Source: Clostridia bacterium (lineage in GTDB: Bacteria; Bacillota_A; Clostridia; Christensenellales; Aristaeellaceae). From it: a stretch of 18,734 nt of DNA. The DNA lies in the NCBI GenBank assembly GCA_017432405.1, contig JAFRJF010000010.1, positions 1 to 18,734 on the forward strand, in the 5' to 3' direction. A model generated the notes under the pieces. It was given only the letters and a program-made list of their open reading frames with translations, was not told the origin of the DNA and ran no database searches. Below, in pieces: positions 1 to 5,585 of the stretch (its first letter is position 1; each line of letters begins with the position of its first letter). Both the position numbers and the translations under genes were made by a program.

Positions 1-1
1 C

Positions 2-199
2 CCCCTCAAAAAGGGCAGCTTCGCCAACCAGCTGGGGAATCCGGATTACATATTCGTCTGTATGGACACCGTTTCGCATCCATTGGTCATCAGCGCGCAA
101 AAGGAAGCAAAAAAGCATGGCGCACAGCTGGTCAAACTGCGTCGAGGCAGCGCGTCCGCACTGGAACGCGAATTGATCCGAGTAACTGCAGAGGCGTGA
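2..199 (+). CDS. DUF2325-like protein, C-terminal fragment
   Basis: An open frame enters from the left edge and ends at TGA 197-199, giving 65 residues. The visible pattern is a hydrophobic strand with a Cys and an Asp (IFVCMDTVSH), followed by a helix (AQKEAKKHG) and a basic strand. This matches the end of the DUF2325 domain, whose members typically read 'D-x-VSHxAM' followed by 'KxxAKKxG'. The family is small, cytoplasmic and of unknown function. The start and most of the protein lie outside the window, so the domain call rests on this short tail. A hairpin terminator follows 15 bases after the stop, so this is the last gene of its transcript. The family assignment is from remembered resemblance and is moderately secure. 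Confidence 0.6.
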   Translation, partial: PLKKGSFANQLGNPDYIFVCMDTVSHPLVISAQKEAKKHGAQLVKLRRGSASALERELIRVTAEA

Positions 200-210
200 G
201 ATGAACATGA

Positions 211-256
211 TAAAACCAAGCGGCTGCTTCACGATCGCAGTCGCCCGGTTTTTATT
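211..256. terminator. Bidirectional rho-independent terminator
   Basis: A 13-base imperfect stem pairs 215-227 with 237-249 (two mismatches, one G-T pair) around a 9-base loop. On the plus strand it runs into TTTTTATT; on the minus strand the stem is followed by TTTTATC. It sits between two converging units, the DUF2325-like gene and the decayed exporter, and can serve both. Confidence 0.7.
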
Positions 257-260
257 GCAC

Positions 261-645
261 TTATGACTGAAAGCCTGGCTTCGGTTTCACCTTCCAGCTG
301 GCGGCCTCGCGGCGCTCGCCGACGAAGGTCTTATAGATGCCCTCCTCGGCCATCAGCTGTTCATGGGTGCCCCGCTGGACGATTTTTCCGTGATCCACCA
401 CCAATATCTGGTCGGCGCGCGCCACGGTCTTCAGGCGGTGGGCGATCATGATGACGGTCTTTTCCCGGGTCAGCGCCTCGAAGGCCTTCAATCCCTTTAC
501 GATGCCCGCCACCGCAAGTACGGCGCGACGGAGAACGCCACCCCCAGCAAGCCTAATATGACACTCAGGGCAAACTGTCCCCGATGCGGCCCAGCCTGTC
601 CCAGCGCCCAGGCGATGGGGTAGGGGGATTTCTTCTTTCCTTCAT
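261..645 (-). pseudogene. ABC exporter (MsbA/CydC-type) pseudogene, internally deleted and frameshifted
   Basis: The minus strand has a proper start, ATG at 645-643, with a good ribosome site (AGAGGAG, complement of 654-660). Right after the ATG the exporter frame is shifted by one base. A typical exporter N-terminus ([20 protein letters not shown], then a hydrophobic helix ending in APYL) runs to about position 510. There a second one-base shift moves the frame to AVAGIVKGL, which joins directly to the end of an ABC ATPase domain: [16 protein letters not shown] (H-loop His), then the D-loop-distal tail [13 protein letters not shown], stop at 261-263. Nearly all of the membrane domain, Walker A, signature and Walker B are missing, so roughly 450 or more residues of a normal ~580 are gone. 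The product cannot be a working transporter. It is last in the methyltransferase operon, whose other genes look intact. Confidence 0.85.
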
Positions 646-787
646 TTGCAAATCTCCTCTGGGATCTTCGGTCTCTGTTCGGTAGGATACGGACTCTACG
701 GTTGGTGGACATCGTGACGGTCACAGCCCAGATGCCGAGGATCAGCAGCCCGAAGCCCCCGGCGCAGAGCATTGGCGTCAGAAGCAT
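497..787 (-). CDS. Small membrane-anchored ORF running into the exporter pseudogene
   Basis: ATG at 787-785 overlaps the end of the upstream methyltransferase gene by 10 bases and has a ribosome site (GAGGAA, 7 bases away), so translational coupling is likely. The 96-residue product starts with one hydrophobic helix (residues about 5-26, [20 protein letters not shown]) followed by a basic stretch rich in Arg ([17 protein letters not shown]). It then reads through the ribosome site and N-terminal region of the decayed exporter to TAA 499-497. The first ~46 residues may be a true small membrane protein whose own stop was lost, or the whole frame may be debris. I do not recognise a family. Confidence 0.4.
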   Translation of the reverse strand: MLLTPMLCAGGFGLLILGIWAVTVTMSTNRRVRILPNRDRRSQRRFANEGKKKSPYPIAWALGQAGPHRGQFALSVILGLLGVAFSVAPYLRWRAS

Positions 788-1401
788 CGTTTCATTCCTC
801 CCGCACTTCTCATCACCGCTACGGCGCAGGGGATGCGCCCCTCGGCCAGCTGTATCGACACGTCCCCAAAGCCCGCGTCCAGGAAGAATTGCCGGTAGCT
901 TTCCACGGTGAACTGTCGCTTGAAGTTCGCTCCTGCCCTGCCCACGGCGGTGGCGAAGCCGCTGGTGTTGCCCCTGCGGTCCCGGTTCATGTAGGTTGGG
1001 ATGATCAGCCTGCCACCCGGCCTGCACACGCGGTCCAGCTCGTAAAGCGCCTTCATGGGATTGTCCAGCAGATGGATCACGTTTCCGGCGACCACCGCGT
1101 CAAAGCTGCCGTCCGGGTAATCCAACGCCGTTATGTCCGCCGGTTCAAAGGCGATGTTGTCGAACGCGGCGCAGTTTTTCTTCGCCTTTGCCAGCATCTT
1201 CGGCGCGAAATCCGTGGCCGTCAGGTGGGCACATCTCTGCGCGATGACCTCGGTGAGCAGCCCCGTCCCGCAGGCGCACTCCAGCACGTCGTCGCCCGGC
1301 TGTAAGAGATCCGCGACGATCTTCCTCAGCGCCACATGGGCCCTGGGGTTGACGACATTGACGAACAGATCATAGACCCCGGCCACGCTGTCCCAAAACA
1401 T
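778..1401 (-). CDS. Class I SAM-dependent methyltransferase (UbiE-like)
   Basis: The protein has 207 residues, the normal size for a single-domain class I methyltransferase. Motif I is VLECACGTG (residues 39-47), an acidic residue that should hold the SAM ribose is D64 (TATD), motif II lies around 91-101 (TALDYPDGSFD), and the post-motif loop is CRPGGRLIIP (126-135). Position 43 in motif I is Ala rather than the usual Gly, with Cys on both sides. It should transfer a methyl group from SAM to a small molecule in the cytoplasm; the substrate cannot be read from sequence. The start ATG has a strong AGGAGGG site 7 bases upstream. It is the fourth gene of the minus-strand operon and overlaps the next small ORF. 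Confidence 0.85.
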   Translation of the reverse strand: MFWDSVAGVYDLFVNVVNPRAHVALRKIVADLLQPGDDVLECACGTGLLTEVIAQRCAHLTATDFAPKMLAKAKKNCAAFDNIAFEPADITALDYPDGSFDAVVAGNVIHLLDNPMKALYELDRVCRPGGRLIIPTYMNRDRRGNTSGFATAVGRAGANFKRQFTVESYRQFFLDAGFGDVSIQLAEGRIPCAVAVMRSAGGMKRCF

Positions 1402-1480
1402 GATGCGCCCTCCTGTGCAGCTTGCTTCCTTCCCGTCAGCAGCGCCGAGCCGCCCAGCCCCATCCGGCCAGCTTCAAACT

Positions 1481-2194
1481 TCACTTCCGCACGCTGACCC
1501 ACAGGCCGTCATCCTGCGTCACGAGCTCGTACTGCCCGGCGATGGGGTTCCGATCCCCCACGATGCAATAATCGCAGCGGTCGCAAGTGCAGCAGGTCCC
1601 CTCCCGGATCAGCTTCGCGTGCAGCTTTTGCATGGCCAGGTGGTCGCAGTTGCACATCACGGGCAGCACGTCCTCCATGTGGTGGCGCCTGGCAAATTCC
1701 GCGTTCGGGCACTGGGTGAAGGCATAGCGGACGACGCCGTTTTGCCTGTCATAGGCATACCCTTCCATGCGAAAGGACGCCGGGAACGGCCCGATCTCCT
1801 TCACGCGCTGGTCGGCGGCCTTTTTGAACGCGAGGTTCGCGATGCGGTTGTCCAATTTGCGGTTCAGGTTGAACAGCTTGCCCAGCGCGTCGAACCCGCC
1901 CATGAAGCAGTTATAGACCTCCTGCTGGACGTCCTTCAGCGGCGGCTTATCCGGGATGACGGCGTACCAGGCGAAGATCAGTATGGGGTCGTAGATGCTG
2001 GCTGTCATCTTCACGCCGCCCAGGGCTGGCTCGTCCTCCAGGAAGGCGCAGTATTGCAACTGCACCCTCTCCCAAAGTGCCTCTGCCTTGGGCGCGTCGC
2101 AATACCGGCGCAGCAGCGTTTGAACGCACTTCTTCGCATTCTTCGTGTATATCGCGTGCCTTGAGCGATCGAAGGGCAGATCCTTTTCTTTCAT
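1481..2194 (-). CDS. L-2-amino-thiazoline-4-carboxylate hydrolase-like protein
   Basis: The product is 237 residues. The pattern QCPNAEFARRHHMEDVLPVMC (residues 161-181) followed by CNCD (181-184) and a Cys-rich block CCTCDRCDYC (201-210) resembles the ATC hydrolase family (Pfam ATC_hydrolase type). Characterised members open the thiazoline ring of L-2-amino-thiazoline-4-carboxylate on the way to L-cysteine; many clostridial homologues are untested. The eight Cys between 162 and 210 could be catalytic or bind a metal. I chose the ATG at 2194 because AAGGAG sits 10 bases upstream; an in-frame ATG 60 bases earlier would overlap the preceding gene and has no site. It lies 16 bases after the membrane-protein gene, in the same operon. 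Family assignment is fairly secure, substrate is not. Confidence 0.72.
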   Translation of the reverse strand: MKEKDLPFDRSRHAIYTKNAKKCVQTLLRRYCDAPKAEALWERVQLQYCAFLEDEPALGGVKMTASIYDPILIFAWYAVIPDKPPLKDVQQEVYNCFMGGFDALGKLFNLNRKLDNRIANLAFKKAADQRVKEIGPFPASFRMEGYAYDRQNGVVRYAFTQCPNAEFARRHHMEDVLPVMCNCDHLAMQKLHAKLIREGTCCTCDRCDYCIVGDRNPIAGQYELVTQDDGLWVSVRK

Positions 2195-2210
2195 TGTGTA
2201 AGGCTCCTTT

Positions 2211-2687
2211 TCAGATGAGCGCCACGATCCCTGCGACGATGGCGGCGCCGGCAACCCATACCGCCGTGAGGATGCCCCGCTTTTTCAGCACCTGCGGCCA
2301 GGTCTGCACGAAAGGAATGTCCTGCGTCCCCGGAATGATCCAGAAGGGGCTGTGGCCGACCCACAGCCGGTCGATCACGATGCCGTCATACCAGTTCATC
2401 ACTTCGAGGAACAGCAGCGCCTGCCAGTACGCGGCCCGGAAGGTGTGAATCCCGTTCCAGGCGCGGAGGATCAGCACGAGCGCCGCCGCCATGACCGCGA
2501 AGAAGGCGGCCATGAAGCGCTTTCGCCTGCGGCCGACGGTCTGGCGATCCGTCAATCCCAGCGCGTAAACCCTATCCTGCACGGGCTTCGGATAGAAGAA
2601 CAGGCCGTTCAGGGCGTCATTGCCCACGCCCAGCTTCACCATCAGCGTGAACAGGGCGCAGTACAGCATCAGCTGGACGACGATCAT
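2211..2687 (-). CDS. Four-helix integral membrane protein, unknown function
   Basis: The 158-residue product has four hydrophobic segments at about residues 3-22, 59-78, 87-108 and 138-157. A basic loop (GRRRKRF, 52-58) between helices 1 and 2 suggests a cytoplasmic side. The third segment carries a polar, possibly functional pattern (MNWYDGIVIDRLW, 97-109), and the loop after it has IPGTQD (118-123). I have no firm family name, though such proteins are common in Clostridia. The ATG at 2687 is preferred over one 18 bases upstream because GGAAGTGAG precedes it and it starts 5 bases after the methyltransferase stop. Tight spacing on both sides places it in the operon. Confidence 0.7.
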   Translation of the reverse strand: MIVVQLMLYCALFTLMVKLGVGNDALNGLFFYPKPVQDRVYALGLTDRQTVGRRRKRFMAAFFAVMAAALVLILRAWNGIHTFRAAYWQALLFLEVMNWYDGIVIDRLWVGHSPFWIIPGTQDIPFVQTWPQVLKKRGILTAVWVAGAAIVAGIVALI

Positions 2688-2692
2688 AGGGC

Positions 2693-3376
2693 TCACTTCC
2701 TGCAACGGAAGCAGGCGATGCCCTCGTAGCGGGCCACTTCCGCCTCCGCGTACAGCTTTGAAAGCCGCGCCCTCAGGCTCTCCTCGGTCTCATAGGGCGG
2801 CGTAAAGAACCCTTTGGGTTGATAGAGGTGTTTGATGAACCAGTCCGTGCGCGCGCAGCCGCCCTGAACATAGAAGCAGCCGCAGAAGGCGCCGCCGGGC
2901 TTCAGCACGCGAAAGGTCTCCCGATACGCCGCCTCCTTGTCCGGAAAGGCGTGAAAGCCGTTCAGGGAGAGTACGATGTCGAAGCGCCCGTCCTCAAAGG
3001 GCAGCGCGCCCACATCCCCCTGCACGAACCGCACGTTTTCGATCCCCATGCGCGCCGCCCGCGCCCGGGCCGCCGCCATCATGTCCGGCGAATAGTCCAG
3101 GCAGGTGATGTCCGCGTCGGGCAGGCCCCGGTAGACCGGCATGGTCAACACGCCCGTACCCACCGGAACCTCCAGCAGCTTTCCGGCAAACCTCTCCGGC
3201 ACGCCGGACATGGCGCGCTCCAGGTAGGCGTAGTTCAAATCACCGTCCATGTTCCACACGACCCGGCATATCGCCTTCCCCAGAAGGGTTGAATAGGTTA
3301 TCATGCCATCATACAGGCTGGCGTGGCTGCCGGACTGTCTGTAGGCGGTTCTGATTTCCGCACGTCTGTCAGTCAT
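2693..3376 (-). CDS. Class I SAM-dependent methyltransferase
   Basis: The protein has 227 residues. Motif I is LLEVPVGTGVLT (residues 67-78); the usual D-x-G-x-G-x-G is replaced by V-P-V-G-T-G, a variant I associate with a clostridial subfamily. D94 (CLDYS) should contact the SAM ribose, D121 (QGDVGALPFEDG) the adenine, and VLKPGGAF (157-164) is the post-motif loop. The C-terminus carries two closely spaced Cys (CFRCRK). The start is the ATG at 3376, behind AAGGGGAACG; an in-frame start 36 bases further upstream lacks a site. It is the first gene of the minus-strand operon and follows its promoter by about 80 bases. It shares little with the second methyltransferase of the operon, so the two probably act at different steps. 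Confidence 0.85.
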   Translation of the reverse strand: MTDRRAEIRTAYRQSGSHASLYDGMITYSTLLGKAICRVVWNMDGDLNYAYLERAMSGVPERFAGKLLEVPVGTGVLTMPVYRGLPDADITCLDYSPDMMAAARARAARMGIENVRFVQGDVGALPFEDGRFDIVLSLNGFHAFPDKEAAYRETFRVLKPGGAFCGCFYVQGGCARTDWFIKHLYQPKGFFTPPYETEESLRARLSKLYAEAEVARYEGIACFRCRK

Positions 3377-3458
3377 AGTCGTTCCCCTTTCCAAAACAAA
3401 GTACAAATCCACGCCGCGAGCGCGGATATGCCGGGGAGGATGTTAGTTTACACTTACT

Positions 3459-3487
3459 ATTATATCAGAGGGAAGGTGCTTTTGCAA
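3459..3487 (-). promoter_or_regulatory. Sigma-A promoter of the methyltransferase/ATC-hydrolase operon
   Basis: Read on the minus strand, a TTGCAA -35 box (3487-3482) is separated by exactly 17 bases from a perfect TATAAT -10 box (3464-3459). Transcription would start near 3452. A near-palindrome, AGTTTACACT (3445-3454, 8 of 10 positions symmetric), lies on the predicted start point and could be an operator. Confidence 0.8.
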
Positions 3488-3500
3488 GGTATACCGAACT

Positions 3501-3520
3501 TTTATTCTGCTTTATTCTGA
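3501..3520. repeat. Tandem 10-base direct repeat between divergent promoters
   Basis: TTTATTCTGC at 3501-3510 is followed at once by a second copy differing only in its last base. One helical turn of spacing in the middle of a divergent promoter region is compatible with a regulator site, but chance cannot be excluded in this A/T-rich stretch. Confidence 0.35.
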
Positions 3521-3528
3521 TGAAATTA

Positions 3529-3572
3529 TAGACAAATATCATGTTGACGTGATATAATCAATTTGTTATAAA
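3529..3572 (+). promoter_or_regulatory. Promoter(s) of the FIST-GGDEF gene
   Basis: The best match is TTGACG (3544-3549), a 17-base spacer and TATAAA (3567-3572). An overlapping second option is TAGACA (3529-3534), 18 bases and TATAAT (3553-3558). Both point right. The leader of about 60 bases contains a short hairpin, GTCGTC (3585-3590) pairing with GACGAC (3595-3600), too small to be a riboswitch. Confidence 0.75.
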
Positions 3573-3637
3573 ATGGCTTGATGCGTCGTCGGTGGACGAC
3601 TGATGAATCATGGAAAGCCGCATAAGGAGTGATATCA

Positions 3638-5446
3638 ATGAAGCAATTGCAGTTTTCCTTTACAGACGAAAACACATTAAATAGCGAACTGAATAAACTC
3701 CGGCAGTGGTATAGAAGCAATTTGTGTTCTTCCATCCTGATCCATGTTTTTACGGAAATTTTGGACAAGGAAAAGATTCAACATGTTTGTGCTCAGATCA
3801 AAGAGCAACTGCCCGAAGCGCTGATCGTCGGATGCTCGTCCAACGGAAACATAATGAACGGCGATTTCTCCGGAGGAACATTTGTAGTATCCTGCTTTCT
3901 TTTTGAGTACCCGTCAACGAGAATAGAGGTGTTTCAATACAAGCTCACTCCCGAGACACAGCGCCAGGTCATTGTCAGCCTCATGCAGGCGGTTGAAAGG
4001 CGTCCCTGGGTGAAGGGCCTTGAAATGCTGGTCACTATCCGGGGCATGTCCATGACAGCGTTGTGCGATGGACTATCCAGGCTGCCGCAGGGGATACAGG
4101 TCTTCGGCGGCGGCGCGTTTAGCGGAGACATCGAACAGAATGACGCCTGTGTGTTTTCCAGTGTCGGGGGATATCAGGAAAGGAGCATTGTATTCACCCT
4201 GTTCGGCGGAGAAGACTTCCATTTGGAAACAAGATATATGACAGGGTGGAAACCCCTCGGCCTCTACATGGATGTGACGGCCACAGACGGCCATCTGCTA
4301 AAGGAATTAAACAACAAGCCTGCGTATGACACTTACTATAAATACCTTCATATCAGGAATGACGAGAACTTCTTTTTCAACACACTGGAATTCCCATTCC
4401 TCTATCGTGAACATGGCATCGACATTATGCGGGCGCCTACGGCCAGTAATCCAGACGGCTCTCTGACGATGACGGCTGATATCACAGAAGGCGTCAAGAC
4501 CCGCATTGCTTACGGAGACCCATGGACGATTCTGAACGCTGCATGGCAGGAAGGAAATGAACTGCTGACCTTTGCGCCTGAATCCATCACGGTGTATTCG
4601 TGCGCTGCCCGTCGAACGTTCTGGGGCAATGCCGAAGTGGGAAAGGAAACAGAACCCTATCAGATCGTCGCGCCAACATCCGGGTTTTATACATCGGGTG
4701 AGTTCTTGCGTACCAATGGCTTCGTAAACCAGCATAATGTCACTCAGGTAATCGCAGCTATGCGAGAGGGCGAGGCCAAGGCCAGGCCCGAGCAGGAGAT
4801 CGTGATGTCAACGCATAGCTTTGAGGGAAAGGTCTCCATGATCAACCGTATGGCCACGTTTATCAAGGCCACCTCGGAAGAGCTGGCGGAGGCGAACAGC
4901 AAGCTGGCGGAAGCCAATGGAAAGCTGGAGGAGGCCAATCGACAGTTGAGCGAGCTGGCGGTAACCGATGCGCTGACCGGAATAGGCAACAAAACAGCCT
5001 ATTTTGCAAAGGTTCGTGAGATGGATGCTGAGATAGCTGCTAAGCGGGCTTCCTTCACTGTGGTTGTGTTTGACCTGAACGGATTGAAGACCATCAATGA
5101 CAATCATGGCCATGAATGTGGAGATATGGCCATTGTTGATGCGGCGGAGGTTTTGGCTTCTGTCTTTGGAAGAGACAGTCTGTTTCGGATAGGTGGCGAT
5201 GAGTTTATTGCGGTTTTGGAGGGAAAATCCGAGATAGCAGGACTGTTTGAAGCGTTGGATTGCGCGATAATCGAAGCAAACATGAAAGAAACGGCGTATA
5301 AAACGCCATTGTCGATGTCTAAAGGCTATGCGCGCTATGACCAGGAGAGGGACAAGGAATACAGGGAGGTTGCACATAGAGCGGATGACGCGATGTATGA
5401 GGACAAGGCTGAGTATTACAAAAAGCATGACCGCAGGCGACAATAA
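3638..5446 (+). CDS. FIST-domain sensor diguanylate cyclase (GGDEF)
   Basis: The 602-residue protein starts at ATG 3638, 8 bases after AAGGAG; an upstream in-frame GTG overlaps that site and is rejected. Residues ~30-200 look like a FIST N-terminal domain (VGCSSNGNI) and ~215-365 like FIST_C. FIST domains are thought to bind small ligands such as amino acids. A coiled coil (about 410-440) with heptads LAEANSK, LAEANGK, LEEANRQ links to a GGDEF domain (442-598) beginning VTDALTGIGN. The active-site GGDEF is intact at 519-523, so it should make cyclic di-GMP from two GTP. The inhibitory I-site, normally RxxD, reads FGRD here: the Arg is lost, so feedback inhibition is doubtful. There is no membrane segment. 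The gene is visibly richer in A/T than its neighbours, which may mean acquisition by transfer. Confidence 0.88.
   Translation: MKQLQFSFTDENTLNSELNKLRQWYRSNLCSSILIHVFTEILDKEKIQHVCAQIKEQLPEALIVGCSSNGNIMNGDFSGGTFVVSCFLFEYPSTRIEVFQYKLTPETQRQVIVSLMQAVERRPWVKGLEMLVTIRGMSMTALCDGLSRLPQGIQVFGGGAFSGDIEQNDACVFSSVGGYQERSIVFTLFGGEDFHLETRYMTGWKPLGLYMDVTATDGHLLKELNNKPAYDTYYKYLHIRNDENFFFNTLEFPFLYREHGIDIMRAPTASNPDGSLTMTADITEGVKTRIAYGDPWTILNAAWQEGNELLTFAPESITVYSCAARRTFWGNAEVGKETEPYQIVAPTSGFYTSGEFLRTNGFVNQHNVTQVIAAMREGEAKARPEQEIVMSTHSFEGKVSMINRMATFIKATSEELAEANSKLAEANGKLEEANRQLSELAVTDALTGIGNKTAYFAKVREMDAEIAAKRASFTVVVFDLNGLKTINDNHGHECGDMAIVDAAEVLASVFGRDSLFRIGGDEFIAVLEGKSEIAGLFEALDCAIIEANMKETAYKTPLSMSKGYARYDQERDKEYREVAHRADDAMYEDKAEYYKKHDRRRQ
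4881..4943 (+). repeat. Three 21-base repeats encoding the signalling coiled coil
   Basis: Units 4881-4901, 4902-4922 and 4923-4943 each begin AGCTGG and encode a seven-residue unit of type LAEANxK. A fourth degenerate unit follows (AGTTGAGCGAGCTGG). The unit length equals one heptad, so gain or loss of a unit would keep frame and register while changing the length of the linker between sensor and cyclase. Confidence 0.75.
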
Positions 5447-5470
5447 TTGTGACCACACTTTAGAGTGTGT

Positions 5471-5553
5471 GGGACAAGGGGACGGTTCTTCTGTCCCGGT
5501 TGAGCGCGCATTCCGGCTGAAAAGTGGGACAAGAGAACCGTCCCCTTGTCCCA
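5471..5553. repeat. REPIN-like inverted pair of palindromic repeats, copy 1
   Basis: Two 27-base arms (5471-5497 and 5527-5553) stand in opposite orientation around a 29-base spacer. Each arm is itself a hairpin, beginning GGGACAAG and ending in TGTCCC, and each contains GGGGACGG or its complement. The element fills the gap between two converging genes, the GGDEF gene and the GH3 gene, where it could also act as a two-way terminator. A separate small hairpin (CACACT 5454-5459 with AGTGTG 5464-5469) precedes it, and a short palindrome GTAACAGTTAC lies at 5569-5579. The layout resembles REPINs mobilised by REP-associated tyrosine transposases; no such transposase is in the window. Confidence 0.8.
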
Positions 5554-5585
5554 TATTAAATGTTCATAGTAACAGTTACAATGGA

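Noticed and set aside
3573..3637. Possible cyclic di-GMP riboswitch upstream of the GGDEF gene
   Set aside because: The leader is about 60 bases with one 6-bp hairpin, too short for a known class.
5471..5553. CRISPR array
   Set aside because: Only two arms, in opposite orientation, with a conserved spacer also found at 16.7 kb; no cas genes.
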